DNA of 41,156 nucleotides from Oscillospiraceae bacterium (GTDB lineage: Bacteria; Bacillota; Clostridia; Oscillospirales; Acutalibacteraceae): NCBI GenBank assembly GCA_031270605.1, contig JAISXG010000083.1, positions 1 through 41,156 of the forward strand. The letters run 5' to 3'. Shown here in pieces: positions 9,401 to 17,300 of this stretch. Under the pieces are notes generated by a model that ran no database searches, was not told where the DNA came from, and saw only the letters and a list, made by a program, of their open reading frames with translations. Position 1 is the first letter of the stretch; each line of letters starts with the position of its first letter. Position numbers and translations under genes: made by a program.

Positions 9401-10670
9401 TGATAACGCCTAATTTCTTCACGTTATCAAAGCTGACCGTGGCTGTCTGTCCGCCCTTGACCTCCACATCAACGAGGTTGGGTACAGGCTGCACAAAGTC
9501 ATCCGAGAGGTTGATTTCCTCGACACTGTACCAACCTACCACAAGATTGGGGATGCTGATCCGGCCATCATCGGAACTGGTGTAGGTTCCGATATTCGTG
9601 CCGTCTTTCGTGACCCGGAACCGGAAGCCGGAAACCTGCCCGCCGTTGTTTTTCGTGGTTTTGATGATATTGAGTGTTCCGGCGGAAACTTTGGCTTTCA
9701 TGAAAGCCTGAATCGGATCCGATATTTCCTGCCCCGACATGACAAGCGCCTGTACCTCGCCTTTGACAACGAGTTTATTGCTGCACCAAAATGTTATGGC
9801 ACTGCACTTAGATCCGGACTTATTTGCCTGGATCTCAATCGTGCCGGTGGGCGGAGTGGCCGTACTGATTGTCAGCTTATTTCCGCTGACTGTAAAACTC
9901 ACGCCGGATGTGGTGGACGAAAAGGTGAAGTTCGAGAGAACGCTGTTTGCATCCGTCAGTGTGACCGAATATTTGGAGCCATCCCATGCGAGTTCATGAG
10001 TGGATGAAACAGCCAGACTCGGTTTCATAAAACTCGGAATCTTACTGTGGTTCTGCACCGATGTGGCGATACGGTTGTAATGTGCCAGAATCTCGGTGCG
10101 CAGCGGATGTTCTGCCTTAATCGTATCGCGAATACGGTCCAGATTGGCGGGCGGCGTAATTCTCCCGAATTCACTGTCGCGTTCGCCGACGATAACCTCC
10201 CATACCAAAAGCTGTGTGGCAATCATTTCTGATATAGCGTCATCGGAAAGGGTATAATCGACAATACCTGTGTAGCCGTATTGAAAGATCCGTCCAATTA
10301 GTTGCTGAATATCTCCGGATGTTAGAGAGCCGTTATCATAATTTTCAAGAAAATCTTTCGGTAAAACTTCAGGGCTTTCATCGCCTATACTTAAAGAAAC
10401 GCCAGGCTGGACACAGTATGCGACCTTCATGCCTTTGTTTACGGCCGCTTTGGTTGAAAAGGTCCTTGCACTCGAAATCTTCCAACCGCTCATAAAATTG
10501 AGTGCTGGGTGTCCCCATGTGTCCGTGCCGCCGCCGCGCGGGTAATCAATCATATAGATTTCAATGTGTTCTGCAGCGGCGCTTACCTGCATGGTCAGGT
10601 TTGAAAATGCGGTGAAAATGAAAAGAAGCGACAGCAGCATGGCCGTCACCCTGGTTGAGTTACGTTTCAT
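6450..10670 (-). CDS. Thioester-domain and SpaA-repeat cell-wall adhesin (pilin-like)
   Basis: 1406 aa. The signal peptide (residues 1-32) ends at VSAAAEH. A thioester adhesion domain follows: the Cys in VAYCVQPG (about 89) and the Gln in ATQLLVWE (about 152) are the expected bond partners. From about residue 330 there are around ten prealbumin-like SpaA/Cna-B repeats, each starting like GxLxIxKT and ending in a GxYxxxE box (for example GTYTVTE, GSYVVKE, GDYEIFE), the Lys/Glu pattern of intramolecular isopeptide bonds. The C-terminus has NPKTGDSS, a hydrophobic helix and a basic tail, a sortase anchor. Family knowledge: such proteins bind host or partner-cell surfaces covalently. Two repeats (GSLKVIKTFEGRTTPI and GDLKIIKTFEGRTTPI) are recent duplicates. 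It may aid mating-pair contact or gut adhesion. No sortase gene is in the window. Confidence 0.93.
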   Translation of the reverse strand: MKRNSTRVTAMLLSLLFIFTAFSNLTMQVSAAAEHIEIYMIDYPRGGGTDTWGHPALNFMSGWKISSARTFSTKAAVNKGMKVAYCVQPGVSLSIGDESPEVLPKDFLENYDNGSLTSGDIQQLIGRIFQYGYTGIVDYTLSDDAISEMIATQLLVWEVIVGERDSEFGRITPPANLDRIRDTIKAEHPLRTEILAHYNRIATSVQNHSKIPSFMKPSLAVSSTHELAWDGSKYSVTLTDANSVLSNFTFSSTTSGVSFTVSGNKLTISTATPPTGTIEIQANKSGSKCSAITFWCSNKLVVKGEVQALVMSGQEISDPIQAFMKAKVSAGTLNIIKTTKNNGGQVSGFRFRVTKDGTNIGTYTSSDDGRISIPNLVVGWYSVEEINLSDDFVQPVPNLVDVEVKGGQTATVSFDNVKKLGVITVQKTNSNSVMGDYSLSGAEFTVRNSDGTVVDTIVTDADGRGGSKPLPLGTYTVTESKAPYGFVRDKNTYTRTLSGALGTTAIVYCPEVSIPERPQTGQIKITKLDTETAAAAQGAATLSGAVFDLLGANGQQVERLYCGNDSFIISKEVPLGSYVVKEVIPPRGYTLSQKEYPVTIEYAGQDVEINLVSTKVKNTVIKGKIQLVKHSDDPDSAIDPDNQQVQEPLEGIVFEVRLKTAGSYENAKPSERDRITTDKNGYASTKLLPYGTYIVTEVQGKPEHKVCDPFEVFISEDGRTYYYIVENPAYSGRVKIVKTDAETGRAIPQANVEFKIKNTDTGEWVAQEILYPTPVIIDSYLTAADGTLVMPQVLHYGNYELHEIKSPYGYLLSDKPVPFKVTSENPQVYLEVKMPNKPVMGRVTVEKTGKMLVGTDKIIGKDHVRYIPKYEVRSLPGAVFDIIARNDIVTPDGTVRAEAGTVVDTITTNADGQAHSKLLYLGDYYAVEKTAPFEMVLDTSEQDFSLVYENQITPVVFAQIGVYDRRQTAELNLEKLCEMPDNAPQDYNPYTEILFGLFAREDILAVDGTVAIPKDELLEYIFFDKDGKAATKTDLPFGSFYAKELMTGIGYELDETEYDFVFDYTGQDAAVVKITVNDGKPIENKLQRGSLKVIKTFEGRTTPIEGVPFTITGKTDAGTEVTIQAETDEKGEILLEGLLTGQYKIQELDSDLTVGYILSPEENAVVAAGQIAELTLENKLQKGDLKIIKTFEGRTTPIKGVKFTIEGISVTGIPFFGEFFTDENGEISVTLPVGEYRVKEIASDLTEGYILSEEQTLQVAYNQITEMRIENKLIIGMVKIHKVDAADGKPVEGAVFGLRDKDGTLIAKASSDSLGWAEFLNIPYGDYEIFEIEAAPSYIKTDAVYQVKIREHDVIIAFEVPNEKIPDNPKTGDSSNLPLWIGLMAASFAGLAGMLLMKKRGPRKTK

Positions 10671-10712
10671 TGTGGTTCAATCTCCTTTATTTTTTAGTTT
10701 TGGACATAAAAA

Positions 10713-10737
10713 ACCGTGTACCTTTTGGATACACGGT
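10713..10737 (-). terminator. Rho-independent terminator after the lipoprotein gene
   Basis: Perfect 8-bp stem ACCGTGTA/TACACGGT with a 9-nt loop, followed on the minus strand by TTTTTTATG. It separates the lipoprotein gene from the adhesin gene, whose ATG is at 10670. Confidence 0.88.
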
Positions 10738-10759
10738 CATAGGCCGGCGGGTTTAGCTT

Positions 10760-11397
10760 TTAACTATAGTAAATATATAGTTTATAGCTTCCGTCAGACT
10801 GCTTTTCGGCATTCAAGTAGAAATACTCAAAGCCTTCGTTAATCAATCTGTCACATCTTGAGCGAATGTTTTTTTTCATGGTTTCGTCGGAGAGTTCTGC
10901 GTACAGATTTGTCGGTGCGTTCCATGACCCTGTTCCTATAGCGGGTTCATACTTCAGGCCGATGCTGAGTCCGTATGCCTTGGCATAATCCACATAGGGT
11001 TGCACATCAAACTCCGGCTGCGGCGCAGTGGATGACACGGGTGGCGGATCGCTTTCCGGAACGGTTGACGATGGCGTTTTTCCCGGATTTGTTGGTTTCG
11101 TACTGGTTTCCGCAGGTTTTTTCTCCGTGGGCTTGGATGTTGAAGCATTACTGCCGGGGACTTTGTTTCGGGAGACGTCGTTACCGGTTCGGAAGGCGAC
11201 GGTTGAACGGTTGTGCCAGGCGAGGTTTCATCCGGCAGTGAAGATGTTGGGGTCTGCGTTTCAGAAACCAAAGCCGAAGGAGAGCTTTTCTCCGATACGG
11301 ATGAGACAGTACCGGGATCACGACCAAAACCGGAACAGGCAGTTATTAAAATAAGAAGCATCTGCGTGAATAGCAACAATATACAGTGACGTCTCAT
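10760..11397 (-). pseudogene. Lipoprotein gene broken by a frameshift in a C4 run
   Basis: ATG at 11397 behind GGAGGG opens a lipoprotein signal (LLILITAC, lipobox Cys) and a Ser/Thr/Pro-rich stalk. The stalk's frame is lost near the CCCC run at 11156-11159. One inserted C would join it to the second frame, which continues the same low-complexity stalk (SNASTSKPTEKKPAETSTKP) into a folded domain of about 90 residues ending YKLYIYYS. The composition runs smoothly across the break, so the original gene was one reading frame of about 212 codons. A sequencing or assembly error in the homopolymer would look the same. Likely a surface lipoprotein of the conjugation region; the C-terminal domain is unidentified. 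Confidence 0.72.
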
Positions 11398-11486
11398 GGT
11401 AATCCCTCCTGCACTTAACTTTCTTCTATCGTTCAAATTATAAGGAATTCGATAAAAAAATCAGCTCTTTTGTTCCCAAATCCATA

Positions 11487-11532
11487 AAACCGGTTCTGTA
11501 TTTACAGAAACCCGTCGATACAGAACCGGTTT
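11487..11532 (-). terminator. Long hairpin after the S1-domain gene
   Basis: Perfect 14-bp stem AAACCGGTTCTGTA/TACAGAACCGGTTT with an 18-nt loop, starting 9 bp past the stop at 11541. On the minus strand TTTTATGG follows, a weak U-tract. Probable end of the VirD4-S1 transcript. Confidence 0.7.
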
Positions 11533-11540
11533 GACACGGA

Positions 11541-12803
11541 TTACAGGTTTTGACGGATCACGCGGGTGATGATGCCGACTGCTACATTTTGCTCCTCATC
11601 AATATGGGTCACGGCAAAGGATACATCGTCTTTTTTGCCGGGCAACTTGTTGTCGTAGCAGGAGTGTGCAATGGCGTTGACACCGATGTTTAGCCGGATA
11701 AAAATAACGCCTTTATGGACATCGGTGACCTTTCCGGCATATTTGCCCTGGACGCGGCATTTTTTCAGATTCTCCCGTCCGGAATTACCTGCAATGCTTT
11801 TGACGTCCGCCCTGATACGAAGATCCTCTATGGAATCGCGTTTAACCTCCAGGATGCGAACGAGAATCTGATCGCCCACATGAAACCGTTCGTGAGCGTC
11901 GCCCATCCAATCATAGGTCAGGTCGCGGGCCTGGATCCCGCATTCCACACCGAACACCTCAATGCGAACAGCCTTTTGGGCCACTGCAATCACACGGGCC
12001 TGCACAATGCGCCCTTCATAAATGCGGTATTGGCCGGAGGCGTCAGTATCAAAGTAGAAAAGCTTGCGCTTTTTCAGCATGGCATCCTTTCGGGACGCAA
12101 CCACACTGCGGGTTTTGGCGTCGATGCCTTTAATCACGAAATCAATCTCAGCGCCCAGCGAATTCCCCAGGATTTTGGTTTGCCGGGTCAATAGATCGCC
12201 GCGGAAATTTTGTCCCTCGGCAATGCTGATCATCATTTCTGACAAGGGAATCACAATACGCAAATCCTTGTGGTAGACGACGGCAATGATGTTGCCGTTT
12301 TCGGCGCGCTCAATGCCTCCCAGCGTTCCAGTCAGTATTTTACGCGTCCTGTAAGCGTTGCGGATTTCATGCCAGATGATTTCCTCACGCTCTTCAGGAG
12401 TTTCAACTTCATCCCCGCTAGAGATTGTCAGAACCGGTGGATCCTTGATTTTTTCGGCAGTTCGCTTTGCTGTCTTGGGGGGCGGTTTGACAGGTGGATC
12501 AGCTGGCATTTCACTTGCCGGAAGGGATTCCTTGATTTCGGCCGGGGGTTCACTCACTAGGAGGGATTCTGCGGGTTTGTCTGGTTCCTTTTTCTTTGCC
12601 GCCCGTTTCTTTTTGGGTGGCTCCGCGGCAGGTATGCTTTCATCACCTGTATCGGCAGGCTTGGTTTCCGGTTCCGCTGCGGTTTCGGCTTCCATGGGGA
12701 CTGCGCCGTTTTCAGCGGAAGTGTTTTCCGGCTCTTCTGCCGGATTTTGCGTTTGTTCATTGACTGTCACTACTTCCGGATCAATTTTTTTTGCTCTTGG
12801 CAT
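11541..12803 (-). CDS. S1 RNA-binding-domain protein with low-complexity N-terminus
   Basis: 420 aa, ATG 12803 behind AAGGAAGG, 15 bp after the VirD4 stop. Residues 1-135 are a Pro/Glu/Lys/Ala-rich disordered tail (AEEPENTSAENG, PPKKKRAAKKK). Residues 145-230 form a conserved beta-rich part. Two S1-like OB folds follow: about 265-335 (YEGRIVQARVIAV ... ILEVKRDSIEDLRIRADVKS) and about 350-410 (VQGKYAGKVTDVHKGVIFIRLN). Proteins of this type regularly accompany VirD4 in Firmicutes ICEs; their task is not established, with RNA or single-stranded DNA handling suggested by the S1 fold. Confidence 0.8.
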   Translation of the reverse strand: MPRAKKIDPEVVTVNEQTQNPAEEPENTSAENGAVPMEAETAAEPETKPADTGDESIPAAEPPKKKRAAKKKEPDKPAESLLVSEPPAEIKESLPASEMPADPPVKPPPKTAKRTAEKIKDPPVLTISSGDEVETPEEREEIIWHEIRNAYRTRKILTGTLGGIERAENGNIIAVVYHKDLRIVIPLSEMMISIAEGQNFRGDLLTRQTKILGNSLGAEIDFVIKGIDAKTRSVVASRKDAMLKKRKLFYFDTDASGQYRIYEGRIVQARVIAVAQKAVRIEVFGVECGIQARDLTYDWMGDAHERFHVGDQILVRILEVKRDSIEDLRIRADVKSIAGNSGRENLKKCRVQGKYAGKVTDVHKGVIFIRLNIGVNAIAHSCYDNKLPGKKDDVSFAVTHIDEEQNVAVGIITRVIRQNL

Positions 12804-12818
12804 GTGGATCCTTCCTTT

Positions 12819-14690
12819 CTAAGATAAAATGGATTCTTTGTCGGCGGGAACCGCCTTTGTCGTAGCCTCGGCCTGCTTTACGGGAGTTGGCTTGATCTGC
12901 CCGCAAGGCTGCTGGGGAGCGTTGGGCTTGGTTGAGGCCTTTTGCCGCCAGGCTGGTATGTATTCCGTGGCCTTAATTGGCTTTAATTTTTTGTACTCCG
13001 AATGCTGGGTGTAATCGAGTTTATCCACCTTCAGGATTTTCTGGCCCCGGAGGATCACCAGCGCCTTATCAAGCGGTAGTCTCAACACCTCATCCGGCGT
13101 CATCAGCTTGCGTTTGCCAATGGAGCTGGTCTCCCGATATTCTGGGGTGTAATCGGAAATACGCCAGATTCCCAACATCTTCGCTTTAGAGCTGACGCCG
13201 ATTGTAACCTCGCCGGAACGGTCGCTGACCAGCTTCGCCGTGAGTTCATCCGTCGCGCCCAAAAACAGGTGGCAATCGCATGTCCCAAGAATCTCTTGCC
13301 ACTGATCCATAGGGTATCTGTTCTTGAGCTGAGCCACATTTTGAAAAATAATGGAGATGCTGATATCCCTGGAGCGGATGGTAGAAATTTTTTTGCAGAA
13401 ATCAAAAACTGCGCCGGCCGCGTTGCACCATTCATCACCTATGATGTGGACCGGAACAGGCAAGCGTCCGCCCTCGCCATGCTTGTCAGCATATCGAACC
13501 AGCTTGATAAAAACAAAGGAAAAAAAGAGAGAGACCAGAAAATCAAAAGTGGAATCCTGATCGCTGGTAATGACGAAATAGGCGCATCGCTCTTTGCCTG
13601 GCAGTTCTAAATCAATTTCATCGTACTGGGTAATTTGGCAGATCTGCTTATTCTGAAACACCTGAAGACGACTGCCAAGTCCGATAATAATTCCGCCGCG
13701 TATGCTGTCTGCCGCTTGCTTGAAAATATGGTAGGGCGCCTTAGCCGGATGAGAAATCGGTAAGATTTCAAACAACGCATTCAATTCGCGTTCTGATTTC
13801 AATGTCAACAGCTTATACACTTCACCAATATTTTTGGATTCCGGAGGGTATCCCTGTTCCACATATAAAACAAGTGCTTTCAAAAGGTTGAGCTCCGAAT
13901 TGTCCCAAAAATGATCGCCCTTCAGGGAACCGGTATTTTTAATGACCACGTCCGAAAAAATTTGTGCCATCAGTTCGCTGCCTTCAATTTCAGCGAGGCA
14001 GTTCCAGGAATCCGAGTGTTCGGGGTTAACCAGGTTGAACACCTTGACGGTATAGCCTTGGTCCCGGAGATACTGGCTCATACTCTCATACAGTTCACTC
14101 TTTGGGTCTGTCAGATACAGGCTTTCACCGCGTTTTATGGCTTGAAACACCATATTGCGGGCAAAGGCCCTGCTCTTCATGGAACCGCTGGCGCCGTATA
14201 CTGCGATATTTCGGTTGAACGGTGAATTGGTGGGTAAGCTCACGATTTTCCCATCCAATTTTCCCAGGATCACACCGTCGGTCTGGCGGGAACTGAGGTT
14301 GGTTTCCAGGACACTGTTCATTTCCTTCTCATCCATGAAGTTTGATGTCCCATAGGTTCCCTTTCGGGAATAAGTCATATTCCGCTCCCGGTCATATTCG
14401 CCCTTGTCGCCAAAACCCAACCTCATGATCAACAGGATCAGCAGACCAAATAAAATCAGGCAAACAAAAATCCCATACAGTCCGTATGGGAAATCAAATA
14501 CTGCCTTCAGGCATTCAATTGGGTTTCCGGAAGGGAATACTGGGGAGGTTCCGTCTCCAGCGGTTCCGCCGAGACGCTGCCATGCGGTGTAATTGGCCAG
14601 GAACTGTGCAGCGTATCCACCGCCGTATAAGACAACCAGAACAATGGGTGGCAAAAAGAGCAGCAGTTTCCAGAGCTTTTTGCGTTTCAT
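12819..14690 (-). CDS. virD4: VirD4/TraG-type conjugative coupling ATPase (CD1115-like)
   Basis: 623 aa with AGGAGG before ATG 14690. Two N-terminal membrane helices (residues 7-30 and 73-92) precede the ATPase. Walker A is the variant GASGSMKS near residue 167; Walker B is VHIIGDEW near 417, followed by the SISIIFQNVAQLKNRYP region typical of TraG/VirD4. The protein docks the relaxosome to the secretion channel at the inner face of the membrane and powers DNA transfer. A low-complexity Lys/Pro/Thr tail ends the protein. It leads a two-gene unit with the S1 protein, separated from the rest of the transfer genes by the toxin-antitoxin pair on the other strand. Confidence 0.93.
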   Translation of the reverse strand: MKRKKLWKLLLFLPPIVLVVLYGGGYAAQFLANYTAWQRLGGTAGDGTSPVFPSGNPIECLKAVFDFPYGLYGIFVCLILFGLLILLIMRLGFGDKGEYDRERNMTYSRKGTYGTSNFMDEKEMNSVLETNLSSRQTDGVILGKLDGKIVSLPTNSPFNRNIAVYGASGSMKSRAFARNMVFQAIKRGESLYLTDPKSELYESMSQYLRDQGYTVKVFNLVNPEHSDSWNCLAEIEGSELMAQIFSDVVIKNTGSLKGDHFWDNSELNLLKALVLYVEQGYPPESKNIGEVYKLLTLKSERELNALFEILPISHPAKAPYHIFKQAADSIRGGIIIGLGSRLQVFQNKQICQITQYDEIDLELPGKERCAYFVITSDQDSTFDFLVSLFFSFVFIKLVRYADKHGEGGRLPVPVHIIGDEWCNAAGAVFDFCKKISTIRSRDISISIIFQNVAQLKNRYPMDQWQEILGTCDCHLFLGATDELTAKLVSDRSGEVTIGVSSKAKMLGIWRISDYTPEYRETSSIGKRKLMTPDEVLRLPLDKALVILRGQKILKVDKLDYTQHSEYKKLKPIKATEYIPAWRQKASTKPNAPQQPCGQIKPTPVKQAEATTKAVPADKESILS

Positions 14691-14723
14691 GAAGCACCTC
14701 CTAAAAATAATTTGATTTTGCTG

Positions 14724-14752
14724 TTGAATTTTATGAACAATTAGGGTATAAT
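14724..14752 (+). promoter_or_regulatory. Promoter of the toxin-antitoxin operon
   Basis: TTGAAT (14724-14729), 17-bp spacer, TATAAT (14747-14752), about 30 bp before the antitoxin ATG. It diverges from the virD4 start at 14690. Confidence 0.85.
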
Positions 14753-14783
14753 AATAACAGCAACAGAAAGGAGCTGTTATTAT
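14751..14783 (+). promoter_or_regulatory. Inverted-repeat operator spanning the toxin-antitoxin start
   Basis: ATAATAACAG (14751-14760) and CTGTTATTAT (14774-14783) are perfect 10-bp arms. The left arm overlaps the -10 end, the loop holds the AAAGGAG ribosome site and the right arm runs into the ATG. It could be an operator for the antitoxin or an RNA hairpin exposing or hiding the start; autoregulation is typical of Phd/YefM systems. Confidence 0.7.
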
Positions 14784-15036
14784 GCCAAATATAAAACCAG
14801 TTTCAGATTTAAGAAACTATAATGAAGTCCTTAGAGATATCGCGGTGGGTGAACCCGTTTTTTTGACCAAGAATGGCCGCGGCCGCTATGCTCTCGTGGA
14901 TATGCAGGAATATGAAAAAATGCGGGCGACTATCCGGTTATTGTCAGAGCTTTTTAAGGGAGAACAATCCGGAAAAGAACAGGGTTGGCTGTCCTTAGAC
15001 GAATTGGAGGCCTCTCTGGGGGTCACGCATGAATAA
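14782..15036 (+). CDS. Phd/YefM-family antitoxin
   Basis: 84 aa. The N-terminal 50 residues (IKPVSDLRNYNEVLRDIAVGEPVFLTKNGRGRYALVDMQEYEKM) have the Phd/YefM DNA-binding fold; the acidic helical tail (residues 55-84) would wrap and neutralise the toxin. The ATG lies within the inverted repeat above. It overlaps the toxin gene by 8 bp, the usual coupling. Family knowledge: the antitoxin represses its own promoter and is degraded faster than the toxin. Carried on the ICE, the pair would stabilise the element in its host. Confidence 0.93.
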   Translation: MPNIKPVSDLRNYNEVLRDIAVGEPVFLTKNGRGRYALVDMQEYEKMRATIRLLSELFKGEQSGKEQGWLSLDELEASLGVTHE

Positions 15037-15364
15037 ATTACAATTTTCGCCCCTTGCCCGGCAGGATCTGCAAGACATCAAAACATACATTGAAGTTGAA
15101 CTGCAAAATCCGGTTGCCGCAGTCAATGTCATAACTAAAATCATAAAGCACCTTCACATTCTGGTTGATCATCCCCGCAGCGGCGCACCTTTGTCTTCCG
15201 TCGTGGATGCGGAAACGGATTACCGGTTTCTTGTCTGCGGAAATTACACGGCTTTTTATCATTATGAAGATGAAACAGTCTATGTGGTCAGAGTATTGTA
15301 CGGGCGGCGTGATTATATGAAGATCCTCTTCGGCGAATTACCGGATGAAGAAATCGAAAAATGA
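15029..15364 (+). CDS. RelE/ParE-family toxin
   Basis: 111 aa. FSPLARQDLQDIKTYI at the start, DHPRSGAPL in the middle, then YRFLVCGNYTAFYHYEDETVYVVRVLYGRRDYMKIL is the RelE/ParE fold order with the conserved basic VLYGRRDY strand. Members either cleave mRNA at the ribosome (RelE) or poison gyrase (ParE); the sequence alone does not settle which. Start ATG overlaps the antitoxin end by 8 bp with AGG upstream inside that gene. Terminated by the hairpin at 15373. Confidence 0.92.
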   Translation: MNKLQFSPLARQDLQDIKTYIEVELQNPVAAVNVITKIIKHLHILVDHPRSGAPLSSVVDAETDYRFLVCGNYTAFYHYEDETVYVVRVLYGRRDYMKILFGELPDEEIEK

Positions 15365-15372
15365 ATACGCAT

Positions 15373-15400
15373 AACGGCGGGAACGCTCCCGCCGTTTTTT
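15373..15400 (+). terminator. Rho-independent terminator of the toxin-antitoxin operon
   Basis: Perfect 9-bp stem AACGGCGGG/CCCGCCGTT with a 6-nt loop, then TTTTTTAT, 9 bp after the toxin stop. It lies between converging genes and abuts the stop of the minus-strand gene at 15399. Confidence 0.9.
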
Positions 15401-16493
15401 ATGTAAAAAATCGTTTGACAACCTTGCCCATATCAATTGTTTGGAATCCTGCCAGGGTTCCCAGATACGTCTCTAAAGCCGGCTTTTGAAAATCAAAGCA
15501 GTAAATCAGACCGTTCTGGCCGAACATCTCCAGAGAATCATGGAACCTTCTGATCCGTTCCATATCGAAATCGAATGCCAGCAAAACCGGTGTGCCGTTG
15601 CGTGTGAGTGCGTCGTGCTCGATTCTCAGGCCATTGTCTTTTGCCTGAAGGTCGGACAGCAGCAGCTTGCGAAGGTCGTTTGTTACAGATGCAGAACACA
15701 GAATTTTAAGCTGAGTTTCTCCATCCGGCGTATTGGGGACGAAATAAAACCGGTCGAATGTGCCGTCGAGCCGGAAATACTGCCGCCGGTATCCGCCGCT
15801 GCTGGTCAATAACAGCGGCGCCATGTCCATGTCGGTTCCCAGCATCAGCCCGTTTGTACGGCCGTCGGTGTAGATTGTTGTTGCTGAATCCCTGCAAAAC
15901 CGGGTATTCATCAGCGCTTTGCAGCGGAGCTCGGTTTGATATTCCCATTTCATCAGGTTTTTTCCGGTATTGTAGACCAGCAGTATATCGGTATCCGTAA
16001 ACAGCACGCCGGATGCGCGGGAACTTCGGATCTTCAGATGTTCCTGTCCGATGTTCTTCATCTCACGGGAGTAATAAAATACGACTTCGGCCGGCTTCGA
16101 GACGGCTGCGGGGGTTCTGGAAAACAGGGGCGGCTTTTCGTCGGGGAAAACCTTGATTCCCGCATTCATCAGTGTAACGGTCGCCTCCGCTGTGTGGTGC
16201 AAACGGAGCCTTCGGGTGATTTCGGTGTGAAGCTTATTGGTCTCCGCATTTCCGGTGAGAAAGAAACTGAACCGCCGGGGATTGTTCGTCACGAGGCGCT
16301 GCTTTGCTGTCGCTGTCAGCCTATAGCCCTTCAGTCCGTCTCGAACGAAGGATTTAATCCATTTTTTGTTCTGCAGGTTTGCCATCAGCTTATACCGGTA
16401 GCTTTCTTTGATGCAGAGTCTGCGAAGAGCGGCTGCAGGGAGTTCGCCGGTAATGGCAATTAACTCTAAAATCTGTTCCGACTGTGAGGGCAT
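15399..16493 (-). CDS. ICE protein with N-terminal winged-helix, function unknown
   Basis: 364 aa, ATG 16493 after AAGGAGGTGG. Residues 5-65 (EQILELIAITGELPAAALRRL ... KKWIKSFVRDGLKGYRLTATAKQRL) form a winged-helix domain. The remaining 290 residues alternate strands and helices (SSGVLFTDTDILLVYNTGK, LTSSGGYRRQYFRL, IYCFDFQKP) without a catalytic motif I recognise. The layout recalls replication-relaxation or mobilisation accessory proteins, but I cannot assign it. Convergent with the toxin-antitoxin operon. It probably continues the transfer transcript from the right, with a 132-bp gap upstream in which I see no clear terminator. Confidence 0.72.
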   Translation of the reverse strand: MPSQSEQILELIAITGELPAAALRRLCIKESYRYKLMANLQNKKWIKSFVRDGLKGYRLTATAKQRLVTNNPRRFSFFLTGNAETNKLHTEITRRLRLHHTAEATVTLMNAGIKVFPDEKPPLFSRTPAAVSKPAEVVFYYSREMKNIGQEHLKIRSSRASGVLFTDTDILLVYNTGKNLMKWEYQTELRCKALMNTRFCRDSATTIYTDGRTNGLMLGTDMDMAPLLLTSSGGYRRQYFRLDGTFDRFYFVPNTPDGETQLKILCSASVTNDLRKLLLSDLQAKDNGLRIEHDALTRNGTPVLLAFDFDMERIRRFHDSLEMFGQNGLIYCFDFQKPALETYLGTLAGFQTIDMGKVVKRFFT

Positions 16494-16625
16494 TTTTCAG
16501 TCCACCTCCTTACCGGGGGAACGTACCATAGGGGTAGCATACTTGGGTAATTTTTTTTCGCGGCTTTGCAAATAAAGCCTGATTTATTGGGCTTTGCGCC
16601 CTGTTCGGACATATCCAAAACACCG

Positions 16626-17300
16626 TCACGTATTTCCTTCAAAATTGGATATGGATTTTGGAGGATTTTTTAACTCCAAAATGAATCCCGGTAGAGCCGT
16701 TTGAGGCATCACATAAATGCGGGTGCAATCAGATTCCCCGAACTCGGTGGTGTGGTAGGCATCGCAAAAAAGGCCGCTGTCATCGGTCATGAAAAAGGTT
16801 GCTACCGTGTTGAGAATATTCTTTATCTCCATATTGTCGTAGTCGCGGATTCGGCCCAATCCAAGCTTTTCGTCATAGATATGGACAAAACAGACCGCGC
16901 ATTTGCGGAGTTTGGCGATGTTGTGTTCATCACAGTATTTACTCATGGCATAATATAGAGGCTGGTTGATAAACTCCCCGCTGCGAACCTTTTTGTATTT
17001 GGGTAACAGGCGAGGGATGGTAACAACAATGATTTCTCCATCTTGGCCGACCGTTATGCCATGGGCTTCTTCGATTCGTTCCATCAGCAGATCCTTTTTG
17101 ACTGAACCGTATCCGCCAATCAGACTCCGCAGTTTACAGGCAATCTTTTCAGCGCGGACTGCGGTATCCAAGCTGAATTCCAAAAAATTATCCGGATAGT
17201 TTTTATAATTGGATGCTTCCAGGGCAAACGCTGCATTGTTTAGCCGCAGTATGTCATCCTGAATGTCATGTAATCTTGTTTTTAAAATATGTTCATCCAT
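16626..17300 (-). CDS. DUF6100-like ICE protein
   Basis: 224 aa from ATG 17300, chosen because GCAGGATACC precedes it and it overlaps the upstream gene's stop by 8 bp; the longer in-frame version reads through that gene. Residues 1-70 are helical (LHDIQDDILRLNNAAFALEAS ... AEKIACKLRSLIGGYGSVKKDLL). The rest (GQDGEIIVVTIPRLLPKYKK ... FINQPLYYAMSKYCDE ... CAVCFVHIYDE) is mixed alpha/beta. It resembles the DUF6100 family seen in clostridial ICEs, from memory only. Translational coupling to the preceding gene suggests the two products act together. Confidence 0.7.
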   Translation of the reverse strand: MDEHILKTRLHDIQDDILRLNNAAFALEASNYKNYPDNFLEFSLDTAVRAEKIACKLRSLIGGYGSVKKDLLMERIEEAHGITVGQDGEIIVVTIPRLLPKYKKVRSGEFINQPLYYAMSKYCDEHNIAKLRKCAVCFVHIYDEKLGLGRIRDYDNMEIKNILNTVATFFMTDDSGLFCDAYHTTEFGESDCTRIYVMPQTALPGFILELKNPPKSISNFEGNT

